Assembly: GCA_012517315.1 (NCBI GenBank)
Contig: JAAYVE010000017.1
Span: 1-64,000 of the forward strand
Direction of reading: 5' to 3'
Source: Deltaproteobacteria bacterium
GTDB taxonomy: Bacteria; Desulfobacterota; Syntrophobacteria; Syntrophobacterales; Syntrophobacteraceae
DNA length: 64,000 bases
Positions 1 through 9,659 of the stretch are shown piece after piece (within the stretch, counting starts at the first letter, position 1; every line of letters starts with the position of its first letter). The notes beneath the pieces are model-generated. The model was not told where the DNA came from, made no database searches, and saw nothing but the letters and a program-made list of their open reading frames with translations. The position numbers were made by a program, and so were the translations under genes.

Positions 1-94
1 CCTGCCTGGAAAAGGAGGTGTTCTCTCGCCCCCGAAACGAGTCAGCTGCCTGCTTGCAGGATGAAGACGGCCATTGAATGCCGGCGCATTCCTG

Positions 95-1795
95 TCAGGA
101 GAATTTGCCCCTTTGCCCGTGTTCGAGGAGTTCCGCAGCATGTTCCAGGGTTTTGGGGGAGATGCTGATACCCCCCAGCATTCGAGCCAGTTCATGGACG
201 CGCTCCTCCGCCGGCAGCTCATGGATGCTGGTGGTGGTGTCGTCCTTACGGGAGACCTTTGAGACCTTGAAATGAGTCTCCCCGTAGCAGGCGATTTGCG
301 GCAGGTGCGTGATGCAAATCACCTGGTGTTTGGATGCGAGCCGCTTTAACTGCAAACCGACCAGCTCCGCGGTCCGGCCTCCGATTCCCGAATCCACCTC
401 GTCGAAAATGAGCGTCTCCGCCTCACCTTGGCGGCTGAGAAGACTCTTGAGGGCAAGCAGGATTCGGGAGAGTTCGCCACCGGAGGCGATGCGCGCAAGG
501 GGTTTGAAAGCCTCGCCGGGATTGGCGGTGAGGAGGAATTCAACACGGTCGAGGCCAGTCGGGGCGAAAAGGACTTCCGGGGCTTCGGATGCATCCCCCG
601 CCCCAATGAAGTCCACCTTGAAGCGGGCATGAGGCATGTCCAGAAGCGCCAGTGTCCTCTCCACCTCATCCTGGAGTCGGCGGGCCGCTTCCTTCCTCAC
701 CCCGGACAAGACCGTCGCCTTCTTGACATATTCTTGCACCCTTTTTTCGAGCGTCTTCGCGAGTTCGGCCTCTCTCTGGTCCACTGATTCCCCCGTGGCG
801 ACGGATTCCTTGAGTTCAGACAGGCGGTGCAGCATTTTTTCGACGTTTTCCCCGTACTTCTTGCTCAGTCGATGGATCAGCCCGAGTCTCTCCTCGACCC
901 TTGAAAGCCTCTGAGGATCGAATGAAACACGACCGGCGTACTGCTGCAGGGAGTGGGAAAGCTCCTCCAGATGAATGCGGGCCTGCTCGTAGTGCTGGAC
1001 CAGGTGCTCCTGGCCCGGATCGATTCTGCGGAGGGTTTCCAGGCGTTTTTCCACTTCGACCAGTTGTTCGAGGATCGATCCCTTTCCGGCGTAAAGACTC
1101 TGATGTGCGGACTGGGCGGCATCCAGGAGTGTTTCCGCGTGCCTGAGGAGATTCCTTTCCTGCTCCAGTTCCAGGTCTTCACCGGCGACCAGGTTGGCAG
1201 ATTCCAGTTCATTGAGCTGGAAACGGATCCATTCCAGTCTGGCCGCCTCTTCCCCCCTGAACCGGCGGAGCTTGTGGAGAGCTTCTCTGCATCGGGACCA
1301 TTCGTCGTGGGCGACCTTTACCTCCCTGCACAGGCCCTCCGTTTTTCCAAAGGCATCCAGCATGCCCAAATGACCATCGGGGTCAAGGAGAAGTTGATGT
1401 TCGTGCTGGCCGGAAATGGAAATGAGACCCCTTGTGACCTGATGCAGTTGCTGGAGGCTGACGGATTGGTCATTGAGGTAGACCCGGTTCCGACCGCTCC
1501 GGTTGATTGCACGGCGGATGACCAGGGTGTCGGAGGTCTCCAGCCCCAGATCCTCAATGGCGAACTTCAGGAGGTCCGACGAAGGAATGGAAAATACACC
1601 CTCCACGATGGCTTCCTGGACGCCCGTGCGGATCATCTCCTGTGCGGCCCGACCGCCCAGGATGAGGTTGACCGCCCCCACCAGGATGGACTTGCCGGCC
1701 CCCGTTTCTCCGGTCAATACGTTGAGCCCGGGTTGAAAAGAGACTTCCAGATGTTGGATGATGGCAAAATTCTCGATGACCAGTTCCTTCAACAC
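95..1795 (-). CDS. recN: DNA repair protein RecN
   Basis: RecN is an SMC-like ATPase that acts on DNA double-strand breaks in the cytoplasm. The 566-aa product begins LKELVIENFAI and has a Walker A motif GETGAGKS at residues 29-36. A long central coiled-coil region rich in E, R, L and Q follows. Near the C-terminus are the ABC signature SGGELSR (about residue 437) and Walker B LIFDEVDSGIGG (about 460). The length fits the family (about 550). The reading frame opens further upstream, but I chose the GTG at 1795 because GGGAG lies nine bases before it and the family motif starts right after it. The gene is divergent from the acyltransferase gene. Short flanking sequence at 1-94 shows no gene. 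The family call is very secure; the start is likely. Confidence 0.96.
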   Translation of the reverse strand: MLKELVIENFAIIQHLEVSFQPGLNVLTGETGAGKSILVGAVNLILGGRAAQEMIRTGVQEAIVEGVFSIPSSDLLKFAIEDLGLETSDTLVIRRAINRSGRNRVYLNDQSVSLQQLHQVTRGLISISGQHEHQLLLDPDGHLGMLDAFGKTEGLCREVKVAHDEWSRCREALHKLRRFRGEEAARLEWIRFQLNELESANLVAGEDLELEQERNLLRHAETLLDAAQSAHQSLYAGKGSILEQLVEVEKRLETLRRIDPGQEHLVQHYEQARIHLEELSHSLQQYAGRVSFDPQRLSRVEERLGLIHRLSKKYGENVEKMLHRLSELKESVATGESVDQREAELAKTLEKRVQEYVKKATVLSGVRKEAARRLQDEVERTLALLDMPHARFKVDFIGAGDASEAPEVLFAPTGLDRVEFLLTANPGEAFKPLARIASGGELSRILLALKSLLSRQGEAETLIFDEVDSGIGGRTAELVGLQLKRLASKHQVICITHLPQIACYGETHFKVSKVSRKDDTTTSIHELPAEERVHELARMLGGISISPKTLEHAAELLEHGQRGKFS

Positions 1796-1966
1796 GCGTG
1801 TAATCTCCCTGCAGGAAAGGCGGTTCTTGAGACAAATGTTCACCGGTCACTCGGGGTTGGGCCGGTATCCGTCAGCATGTGCAGACAGCATATTCTATCC
1901 CGACTGGGAGATCCTCACAAATAGAGATGGGGCGGTGGCGATGGTCGGGCGGCTCTGCTCCCCGGG

Positions 1967-2012
1967 GCTAATAAAACGTTTGGTTTCTTCAATGAATTTT
2001 GCTAATAAAACG
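1967..2012. repeat. 12-bp direct repeat upstream of plsB-like gene
   Basis: The 12-mer GCTAATAAAACG occurs at 1967-1978 and again at 2001-2012, 34 bp apart (about three helical turns). It lies in the divergent recN/acyltransferase gap, ending 53 bp before the acyltransferase start. It may be a pair of regulator sites; this is inference from position and exact identity only. Confidence 0.45.
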
Positions 2013-2064
2013 ATCCTTGCTCAGCATGCTCATTTTCGGAGCATTACCCGGAGGATGGGGCCAA

Positions 2065-4728
2065 ATGAAATCGTGGTTGAAGTCGAGAGGTGAAGGGGAC
2101 CTCACCGTTCAGAAGGACCGTTACGGGTATGCTATTCAAGATAAGCCAAGAATTCCCCTCCAAAGGTGGTTTGAGAGGCTCATCGCCAAGGCCTCCATCC
2201 CCGAGGACCAGCAGCGGGTGCTGGAAGATCTCGCCCAACGAGGCCATGTGGTCTATGCCGTGCGCTATCGCTCCCAATTGGACCTGGTGTACCTCACGTC
2301 GCGTCTGCACCAGTTAGGGCTCCATCAGCCCTCGTTTGTCTTCGACCTCCGTCCCTACCTGTGGCAGCCTCGTTGGTATGCGCTGAAAATCGTCTTGTAT
2401 CACCTGGGGCACCTCCTTAGACAAGGATGCCTTCCGAACCCTTACGATGATGGTTACTACCGCCAAAAGGTGAAAGATGGCCATGCCGGTCTTTTGTTCC
2501 TGGTGGGAAAAAAGGGATATTATCGGCGCACCATCCTTGTAGGCAACGATCCTCTCGAACATCTCATCGAAATCCAGCGAGAGGCGGACAAGCCCATCTT
2601 CGTTGTCCCCTTTTTCTTGCTTTATAGTCGTGCCCCTGGACGGGAAAAGCGCAGGTTTTTCGACCTCTTTTTCGGTTCCAAGGAAGAACCCGGCTTCATC
2701 CGCAAGTTCCTCTCTTTTCTGCGGGGTTACCCCGACGCAGTGCTGGAAGCCGGTGAACCCCTGAACCTCCAGGACATTCTCCCAGAACTCTCGGACATCC
2801 TCTCGGAGAGGCGCAAGCAGGTCTTTCAGTTGCGGCGGGAACTCATCGAATCCATCGACAAGATCAAAAGGGCCGTGGTGGGTCCTACACTCAAGAGCAC
2901 CATCGAACTCAAGGAGATCATCCTGCATCACCCGCGGCTGGAAGCATACATGCAGCGGCGTGCCCGGTCCACGAAACAGGAGATCTGGAAGGTTCGCATG
3001 GAAGCGGACAAATATCTGGACGAAATCGCGGCCACCTATAGCTACACCATGGTGCAGATCGGCGAAAGACTCCTCAGCTGGATATGGAACAACCTCTTTG
3101 ACGGCATCGAAGTGGACGGTGAAAGCCTTCAGCGTCTGAAAAAGGCAGCTCGAAGCAATACCCTTGTCTATGTCCCTTGTCACAAGAGCCACACCGACTA
3201 CCTGATTCTTTCCTACATCCTCTACAGGAATAATCTCTTCACCCCTTTCGTGGCGGCGGGGAAGAACCTGGCCTTCTGGCCCCTCGGTCCGATTTTTCGC
3301 AGAGGGGGAGCGTTTTTCATCCGCAGGAGCTTCAAGGGGATGAAGTTCTACGCAGAGGTGTTCTCCCTCTATGTGAAGACTCTGGTGCAATTGGGCCACA
3401 ACATCGAGTTCTTCATCGAAGGAGGCCGAAGTAGGACGGGGAAGATGGTCCTCCCGAAACTTGGATTGTTGGCCATCCTTGTCCAAGCGGTGGAGGAGGG
3501 GTTCTGCGACGATCTGGTCTTTGTGCCGACAGCCATCTGCTACGACCGGATTCCTGAGGAGGAAGCCTACTTAAAGGAGGTGTCGGGCGGTGCGAAGGTG
3601 GACGAGAGTATCGGACAGCTGGTTCGTGCCAGAAGATTCCTCAAAATGCGGTACGGGCGGGTCTATGTGCGTTTTGCCGAACCGGTTTCGCTCCAGCGTT
3701 ACCTCGAGAAATACCGCAATGGGGCGGAGAACATGCGGCCCAAAGAACGGCATGCCATGTACAGGGATTTCTCGTACCGCGTCATCAACAGCATCAACAA
3801 GGTTTCCCTGGTGACCCCCCATTCCCTCGCCGCTGCGGCCCTTCTCACCACCTCCAGGCACGGGATCTCGCTCATCGAGTTCCGCGAGATCTACAGGACC
3901 TTTTACGACTACCTCATGAATCGGGGAGTCGAGCTTTCAAAGACGTTCCGGAATTATGACGCATCCCTCGAAGAGACCCTCTATGATTTTGAAAAAAGCA
4001 AGCTTGTGGGAAAACTGAAAGACGAGGACGACGACCTGGAGGAAGAGGTGTTCACCATGGAGGACAGCAAGAGGCTGGCCCTCGAGTACTACAAGAACAA
4101 CCTCATCCATTTCCTTCTGCCTGCAGCATACGTGTCCACATCCATCCTGGCCCAGCAGACGTTCCGGTTCGGTCTCGCCCAGATCGTGGAAGACATCGCC
4201 TTCATGAAGAACTTCTTCAAGTATGAGTTCGTATACGACAACGAGGTGAGAGACGAGGAACTCATGGAAGGCGTTCTTCAGGCTTTCACAGACCTAGAGT
4301 TGCTGCATAGAGTGGGGCAGGGGGATCAGCCATACATCCTGGCACACCGGGGCCTCAGGGCGGCCTACTGCTTCCACGGGCTCCTCCGCAATTATTTCGA
4401 GGGGTACTGGCTGGTATTGAGAGCCTTCAGGTATTTTCAAAAAAAGCCCTACTCGGAACGGGACTTCATGAAAAAGGTAATGAATCTCAGCCAGAAGGCC
4501 CTTAAGCTCCAGTTGATCGAGCGCCCCGAATCCATGTCTCGTATCATGTATGCCAATGCCCTGAAGTTTTATCTGGAAAAGGGTGTCATCGAGAAAAGAA
4601 TGGGAGATGACAAGAGCAAGGACAAGGAACAGGAGTGGTATGCCGATGCTGGCAATCGTCATCTGGTCCAATATTACAGCCGCGAAATCGGTCGACTCAT
4701 GCGATCACCGCACCTTGCCCTTCAGTGA
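2065..4728 (+). CDS. plsB: Glycerol-3-phosphate 1-O-acyltransferase, PlsB-type
   Basis: Likely transfers a fatty acyl group to sn-glycerol-3-phosphate at the membrane, the first step of phospholipid synthesis. The 887-aa product resembles PlsB (about 800 aa) in size. The acyltransferase HxxxxD motif is H-KSHT-D at residue 373, inside VPCHKSHTDYLILSY. The substrate-binding block EGGRSRTGK starts at about residue 452, and FIRRS lies between them. An N-terminal region with YAVRYRSQLDLVYL looks like a degenerate second acyltransferase-type fold. The C-terminal third is helical and lacks obvious motifs, as in PlsB. The ATG at 2065 has GGAGG ten bases upstream; the earlier ATG at 1999 lacks a site. 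It is followed by ilvE about 100 bp on. The exact acyl donor cannot be seen. Confidence 0.88.
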   Translation: MKSWLKSRGEGDLTVQKDRYGYAIQDKPRIPLQRWFERLIAKASIPEDQQRVLEDLAQRGHVVYAVRYRSQLDLVYLTSRLHQLGLHQPSFVFDLRPYLWQPRWYALKIVLYHLGHLLRQGCLPNPYDDGYYRQKVKDGHAGLLFLVGKKGYYRRTILVGNDPLEHLIEIQREADKPIFVVPFFLLYSRAPGREKRRFFDLFFGSKEEPGFIRKFLSFLRGYPDAVLEAGEPLNLQDILPELSDILSERRKQVFQLRRELIESIDKIKRAVVGPTLKSTIELKEIILHHPRLEAYMQRRARSTKQEIWKVRMEADKYLDEIAATYSYTMVQIGERLLSWIWNNLFDGIEVDGESLQRLKKAARSNTLVYVPCHKSHTDYLILSYILYRNNLFTPFVAAGKNLAFWPLGPIFRRGGAFFIRRSFKGMKFYAEVFSLYVKTLVQLGHNIEFFIEGGRSRTGKMVLPKLGLLAILVQAVEEGFCDDLVFVPTAICYDRIPEEEAYLKEVSGGAKVDESIGQLVRARRFLKMRYGRVYVRFAEPVSLQRYLEKYRNGAENMRPKERHAMYRDFSYRVINSINKVSLVTPHSLAAAALLTTSRHGISLIEFREIYRTFYDYLMNRGVELSKTFRNYDASLEETLYDFEKSKLVGKLKDEDDDLEEEVFTMEDSKRLALEYYKNNLIHFLLPAAYVSTSILAQQTFRFGLAQIVEDIAFMKNFFKYEFVYDNEVRDEELMEGVLQAFTDLELLHRVGQGDQPYILAHRGLRAAYCFHGLLRNYFEGYWLVLRAFRYFQKKPYSERDFMKKVMNLSQKALKLQLIERPESMSRIMYANALKFYLEKGVIEKRMGDDKSKDKEQEWYADAGNRHLVQYYSREIGRLMRSPHLALQ

Positions 4729-4830
4729 TATTTCTTTTTGACTCAGACTTGGCGGTACCCTGCAGTCGCCCGGCTGCCGGACTGCCGGTCCAGACAACCG
4801 GAACCAGCTGGTCTTGATGGAGGCGCCTTT

Positions 4831-5907
4831 ATGGATATCAGAATTGAACCCGTGGACCCTAGGCACAGACGACCTAAACCGGAAGACGAAACCAAGCTCA
4901 TTTTTGGAAGAACGTTCAGCGACCACATGTTTCTCATGGACTACCAGTCCCCCGACGGATGGAAGAATGCCAGGGTGGTTCCATACGGGCCCCTGAACCT
5001 GGATCCCGCCGCAATGGTACTCCATTACGGGCAGGGCATCTTCGAAGGGCTCAAGGGATATCGCTGGAAGGACGGAGGCATCCACCTCTTTAGGGCTGAA
5101 AAGAACTGGGAGAGGTTCAACCGGTCCGCCCGCCGCATGTGCATGCCAGAAATCGATGCGAATCTGCAGTTCAGGGCAGTGGAGGAGTTGCTCAAGTTGG
5201 ACCGGGAATGGGTTCCCCACCACGTAGGTTCCTCCTTGTACATCCGTCCCACCATGATAGCCAGCGAGGCACACCTCGGGGTCCGGCCCGCCACCCAGTA
5301 CCTCTACTTCATCATTACGGGTCCCGTCGCAGCTTACTACGCCGAAGGGTTCAACCCCGTCCGGATTTACGTGTCCGACCAGTATGTCCGTGCCGTCCGG
5401 GGTGGCGTGGGGGAGGCTAAGACCATGGCCAACTACGCTTCCAGCCTTTACGCCGCTGAGTATGCCAAAAAGAAGGGATTCACTCAGGTGCTGTGGCTGG
5501 ACGCGGTTGAGAGGCGTTTTGTGGAAGAAGTGGGCACCATGAACATCTTTTTCAGAATCAAGGACGAACTGGTCACCCCGCCTCTCAGCGGCTCCATTCT
5601 GCCTGGAGTCACTCGGGATTCGGTCATCCAGTTGGCCCTTCACTGGGGGATCCAGGTGAGCGAACGCCCCATCGCCATTGAAGAGGTCATCGACGCCGTG
5701 GGTTCAGGAGACATGAGGGAAATCTTCGGCACTGGTACAGCGGCCGTTGTGTCTCCCGTGGGTGAAATCTCTTACAAAGACAAGTCCTACCGTGTCCGGG
5801 ATGGGGCGGTTGGGGACTGGGCGAAACGCTTCTACGATGAGATCGTCGGCATACAGTACGGAGAAAGGGAGGACCGGTTCGGTTGGATCCGGCAGGTGAA
5901 GGTCTGA
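4831..5907 (+). CDS. ilvE: Branched-chain amino acid aminotransferase
   Basis: A PLP-dependent class IV aminotransferase for the last step of valine, leucine and isoleucine synthesis (and their catabolism). The 358-aa product matches group II BCAT length. The N-terminal DHMFLMDYQ region, the LHYGQGIFEGLKGYR block and RPTMIASE are typical. The PLP lysine is K197 in GEAKTMANYAS, followed by VEEVGTMNIFF. The ATG at 4831 has GGAGG seven bases upstream; the in-frame extension back to 4738 has none. A strong terminator lies about 110 bp downstream, so the gene closes the plus-strand unit with the acyltransferase. Confidence 0.95.
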   Translation: MDIRIEPVDPRHRRPKPEDETKLIFGRTFSDHMFLMDYQSPDGWKNARVVPYGPLNLDPAAMVLHYGQGIFEGLKGYRWKDGGIHLFRAEKNWERFNRSARRMCMPEIDANLQFRAVEELLKLDREWVPHHVGSSLYIRPTMIASEAHLGVRPATQYLYFIITGPVAAYYAEGFNPVRIYVSDQYVRAVRGGVGEAKTMANYASSLYAAEYAKKKGFTQVLWLDAVERRFVEEVGTMNIFFRIKDELVTPPLSGSILPGVTRDSVIQLALHWGIQVSERPIAIEEVIDAVGSGDMREIFGTGTAAVVSPVGEISYKDKSYRVRDGAVGDWAKRFYDEIVGIQYGEREDRFGWIRQVKV

Positions 5908-6017
5908 TGGCACAGGGGTTGGATGGAATTTACAGTGTGAAACCTTGCATTGGAGGCCACATATAATTACTATATTGCCAAGGTCGACAATAAAGTGACC
6001 TTCTCCAAACCCCTCCT

Positions 6018-6060
6018 AGTCCCGCTCGGCTAACCCCTCCGGCCAAGCGGGACTTTTTTT
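6018..6060 (+). terminator. Rho-independent terminator after ilvE
   Basis: Perfect 9-bp inverted repeat AGTCCCGCT (6018-6026) / AGCGGGACT (6046-6054) with the stem running into a T tract (6054-6060). It is oriented to stop plus-strand transcription from ilvE. The minus strand side has no T tract. Confidence 0.9.
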
Positions 6061-6148
6061 GAGAAGCCGTCTTGGAAAGGGTGTGTCGTGCGTAAAAAAA
6101 GGATCTTCCGGACTGCTCCAACGTTGCCCGGTCACCGCTGCTTCCCCC

Positions 6149-7585
6149 TCATACGTCCTGGCTCTGTCCCCGTTCTGCATTGCCTCCCAATCTTCTGAGG
6201 GTGATGAGAAGGATCTCACCCTTGGTGCGGAATCGGACGGGAACCCCGGAAACGCCTACACCGCAACTCGTGAATCCAAGCATGCCGTCATGGTGCCATT
6301 GGCCATGGCACAGTCTTCGGGGTGCTCGACTGTGAGTGAATACGGGTCCGATGGATGGAACGCAGATCTGGCCGCCGTGGGTGTGTCCGCAAAGATAAAG
6401 CCTGGGATTGTATCGGGCGGCTTCCCGATAGACTTCATTGGAGTGCGACAGGAAGACGCTGAAGGCACCCTGTGGCACATCCTGGAACGCGACACCCAGA
6501 TTGTGGCACCGGAAATGGTGGGGATCGTCGATGCCTACGAACCAGATCTTTTCGCCATTGCGCTCGATGGCCCGTGCGTCGTTGATGAGAAAGCGAATTC
6601 CCAGTCTTTCCATGGGCCTCACCATTTCCAGGCAGTCATGGTTGCCGAGGACACTCAGGATTCCGTCCTCTGAGTGGAGATGGGGGACAAGATCCCGGAT
6701 CTGCGAGAGCACACTGTCGTAGGGACCATAAGTCTCCATCCTGAAATCACCGCCGAGTATGCACAGATCCACGTACACTCTGTCCACCAGGGAACGGATC
6801 CTGTCGGTGAGGCCCGGCAGCCCGTCAAGATGTAGATCCGACATGTAGAGGATGCTGTACCCCTCGAAAGAGACGGGGAGGTCCGGAAAGCGGAAGGTGA
6901 CCTGCCGCGTGGCCAGCTCTAAGGCGTTTTCTCTTCCCTGTTCGTAGATGCCCATGGCCTTGAACGTGGTCTTCATAAGAAAATGGTAATAAAAAGCGTC
7001 TTCGAAGTTCAGAAGATAACGGAGAGGGGAATCCAGCAGTTGGCAGCGTCTCAGCTCCCGCAGTCGGACGCGAGGCTTGATGGGTCTGGGATAATCCGCA
7101 AAGGGTTCTTTCAAAAGAACATGCCTGAGGAACCAAGAACCGGCGAATGCACCTGTGCAGAAGAAGATGACGAGACAGTAGACCTGGCCGGCGCTCAAAG
7201 AGAAATGGGGTTGCAGCACGAGAAAAGGCAGAAAGCCTTCAACGACCTGATCGAATCCGGCGACTCCGCTGCCGCTCGGGAGGGAAAGCCTTCTTTTGAC
7301 GAAACTCGAGGTGATGTCCCCGGCCATGCTGAGAGTCCCTGCGGCGAGCCCGACCCACCAGGGCATCCCCATCATCATGCCCAGGATTGCTCCCACCGCG
7401 ATTGCCCCGGTCGTTCCACGCAGCGTCTTGTGTGGTCCCAGCAAGGGCTTCCCATCGACAAAAGAACTCCCGAAGTCGAGGGGCTGGTTCCACCGGTCAC
7501 CCAGAAAGAATGCGAGTAGGGGCGGCACGAAATTGATGCACCAGAGAAGGGAAAGGATGGCAAGATAATGAAAGATTTCGCTCAT
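6149..7585 (-). CDS. CarS-like CTP-transferase domain fused to metallophosphoesterase
   Basis: A 478-aa two-part membrane protein. Residues 1-165 form several membrane segments carrying GPHKTLRG, then GDITSSFVKRR and GFDQVVEG. That pattern is typical of CDP-archaeol synthase-like (PF01864) CTP:lipid transferases. Residues about 235-460 are a calcineurin-like phosphoesterase of the YaeI/LpxH type: MSDLHLD, GGDF, GNHD, LSHSNE and CGHTHGGQ, so all metal-ligand motifs are present. The arrangement suggests making or remodelling a CDP-activated lipid and hydrolysing a phosphodiester or pyrophosphate at the same membrane face; substrate is unknown. It lies downstream of the sigma factor gene, behind a terminator, so it probably has its own promoter. 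Confidence 0.8.
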   Translation of the reverse strand: MSEIFHYLAILSLLWCINFVPPLLAFFLGDRWNQPLDFGSSFVDGKPLLGPHKTLRGTTGAIAVGAILGMMMGMPWWVGLAAGTLSMAGDITSSFVKRRLSLPSGSGVAGFDQVVEGFLPFLVLQPHFSLSAGQVYCLVIFFCTGAFAGSWFLRHVLLKEPFADYPRPIKPRVRLRELRRCQLLDSPLRYLLNFEDAFYYHFLMKTTFKAMGIYEQGRENALELATRQVTFRFPDLPVSFEGYSILYMSDLHLDGLPGLTDRIRSLVDRVYVDLCILGGDFRMETYGPYDSVLSQIRDLVPHLHSEDGILSVLGNHDCLEMVRPMERLGIRFLINDARAIERNGEKIWFVGIDDPHHFRCHNLGVAFQDVPQGAFSVFLSHSNEVYREAARYNPRLYLCGHTHGGQICVPSIGPVFTHSRAPRRLCHGQWHHDGMLGFTSCGVGVSGVPVRFRTKGEILLITLRRLGGNAERGQSQDV

Positions 7586-7664
7586 GGATCAAGTTGGAAA
7601 AGCACCTGGAAGAGCTGTCCGCAGACGGAAAAAGGAATGACTGCTGATGTCCTTTGACGGAACG

Positions 7665-7707
7665 AAAATTCCCTCACCACGTGAGCATTTCATACATGGT
7701 GAGGGAA
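7665..7707 (-). terminator. Terminator after sigma factor gene
   Basis: Perfect 11-bp inverted repeat TTCCCTCACCA (7669-7679) / TGGTGAGGGAA (7697-7707) with a 17-nt loop. On the minus strand the stem is followed by TTTT (7668-7665), about 60 bases past the sigma factor stop codon. Confidence 0.7.
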
Positions 7708-7769
7708 ACCCGACGACCAGACTCGATGCAATCAACAACTGCCGCTTTCCGGGCCTTGTAGCAGATCCG

Positions 7770-9074
7770 TCACTCCATGAACGTCTTGAGACATGATTGA
7801 CGGTTGGGATTTCTGAGCTTCCGGAGAGCTTTTTTTTCGATCTGCCTGATTCGCTCCTTGGATACCTTGAAGGTCCTGCCGATTTTTTCAAGAGTCTCGG
7901 CCGGTTGTCCATCCAGCCCGAAGCGGAGCCGAAGTATCTTTTCTTCTCGCGGTTGTAAGCTCGACAAGAGGCTTCGGGTCACTTCGGCCAGTTCCCTGTC
8001 GGAGCATTCCTCCATGGGCGAAACCGCCCTTTCGTCCTCTATGAAGTCCCCGAGACGCTGTTCATCCTCACCGATGGGGGTTTCCAGGGAAATGGGCTGA
8101 GCTGCAAGGGTCAGGACCATCTGTACTTTTTCCAAGGGCAGGTTGGCACGGTCCGCGATCTCCTGAGGACTGGGCTCTCTACCGTATTCTTTCAAAAGCT
8201 CGTAAAACACCTTGAAAAACAAGTTCTTCAGTTCAATGAAATGCACGGGAAGACGAATGGTTCGTGTCTTATCGTAAATACCTCGAATGATGCTCTGCCT
8301 CACCCACCATGTGGCATAAGTGCTGAAGCGGTTTCCCTTTGTGTGATCAAAGCGGCCCACAGCCTTGAGCAAACCGAGGTTGCCCTCCTGGATCAGGTCG
8401 TCAAAACTCATTCCCCTTCCACGGTAACGCTTGGCGATACTCAGGACGAGCCGCAAATTGGCCTTGACCATCTCCTGCTTGGCGCTGTCGATAGATTCCA
8501 TTATGGATTTTACGCTACCAAGCATCTGGCTGAAAAGTTCGTTGCCCGGGCATTCGCCGACACCTCTTTCCAGCCCGCGAACGATGACCTTGAGGATCTT
8601 GTCCCTTACTCCAGGGAAACTTTTCTCATGGACCAAAAGCTTGTGCACTTTGTGATGCAGTTCCAGAATGAGGCGGTCTCGAGACGAATTTCTCTTCACC
8701 AGTTCCACCAGTTCGTCCTGACCCTCGCGGATCTTTTGGGCCAGTTCCATTTCCCTTTCCTGGGAGAGCAGCGGGTAATTGGAGACCTCACGCAGGTAAC
8801 AAGTGACGTGATCCTCCTCGAAATCTTCAATGGCTACTGACCCGCCGATGGGCAATTCATCCTCGTCGATGTATTTCATGGACCTCAAAACATCTTCTGC
8901 CTGTTCCTCATCCTGTTCTTCCATGGGCATAGATTCATCCAGCTTCAGTTCAGAGCGATCCTCCTCTCCACTCCCCAGGCCATCTCCAAAGAGACCTGTG
9001 AATTCGTCATTGTCTTCCTTGCCTTGGAAAAGACAATCCATGGCAAGACATTTTCCCTCACCGTACTCTCTCAT
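7770..9074 (-). CDS. RNA polymerase sigma-70 family factor (RpoD/SigA-like)
   Basis: A 434-aa sigma factor. After an acidic N-terminal tail of about 80 residues come region 1.2 (YLREVSNYPLLSQERE), regions 2.1-2.4 (NLRLVLSIAKRYRGRGMSF, DLIQEGNLGLLKAVGRFD, RFSTYATWWVRQSI), region 3 and region 4 (LQPREEKILRLRFG, then KVSKERIRQIEKKALRKLR). It is shorter than many primary sigma factors and has only a modest insert between 1.2 and 2, so it could be an RpoS-like group 2 factor or a short primary factor. The ATG at 9074 has GGAGGAG six bases upstream and is preferred to the GTG at 9155, which has no good site. The family is certain; primary versus alternative status is not. Confidence 0.93.
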   Translation of the reverse strand: MREYGEGKCLAMDCLFQGKEDNDEFTGLFGDGLGSGEEDRSELKLDESMPMEEQDEEQAEDVLRSMKYIDEDELPIGGSVAIEDFEEDHVTCYLREVSNYPLLSQEREMELAQKIREGQDELVELVKRNSSRDRLILELHHKVHKLLVHEKSFPGVRDKILKVIVRGLERGVGECPGNELFSQMLGSVKSIMESIDSAKQEMVKANLRLVLSIAKRYRGRGMSFDDLIQEGNLGLLKAVGRFDHTKGNRFSTYATWWVRQSIIRGIYDKTRTIRLPVHFIELKNLFFKVFYELLKEYGREPSPQEIADRANLPLEKVQMVLTLAAQPISLETPIGEDEQRLGDFIEDERAVSPMEECSDRELAEVTRSLLSSLQPREEKILRLRFGLDGQPAETLEKIGRTFKVSKERIRQIEKKALRKLRNPNRQSCLKTFME

Positions 9075-9217
9075 TCGTATCTCCTCCGCAGGAAATTTTG
9101 GTTCACCCACTCCTGCGGCTTCAACAAGAATCACCCCACTGGGCTGATTGCTCACCTCTAGAGAGGTAATCCCACCCGGCCGGGACCCAATTAAATATTA
9201 TAATAAATTACACCAAT

Positions 9218-9246
9218 AACTTAAGGCCAACGCTTCTGACAGTCAA
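9218..9246 (-). promoter_or_regulatory. Candidate sigma-70 promoter for the sigma factor gene
   Basis: On the minus strand TTGACT (9246-9241) is followed after 17 bases by TAAGTT (9223-9218). An AT-rich stretch containing TATTATAAT lies just downstream (9199-9210). The -35 is good and the -10 is weak. Confidence 0.35.
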
Positions 9247-9659
9247 TTCCTCATAAAACGAACGGACTTCACATTTTCTCCCACGCTGGATCTCCCTGCC
9301 TCAAACGGGGAACGAGAAAGAACGGCTGTCGCTCACCCTGAGGCTTCGGTCAAACGAGAAAAACGCACGTGTCGATCCGGGAACCCTGCGCAAAAATATT
9401 GTAAGCAATAGTAATGCCAAGTAGTCGGCTTCGTTGCCCTCCGGAAAGCTTTTTTGTCCAAATGGGCCCTTTTCCCGCCGGTTGCACGTCATCGCCACCT
9501 GATCGGCCGGATTCAAAGGTTCAACTTGGCCCCCACGCCCCCCTTGAAAAAAGGAGGAACGCCCCCTCGACGCTCCTCCTCTGCCGATACGGCTGCGGTC
9601 AACTGTTGCAACCTCCCGAAGACTTCCTCTCGAGCCTCATTGCTCCCTCCAAGGAGGAG
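9247..9659. other. Intergenic stretch, no gene seen
   Basis: About 410 bases between the sigma factor promoter region and the end of the GTPase gene. Short open frames occur on both strands but none has a ribosome binding site with recognisable protein features. Confidence 0.5.
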
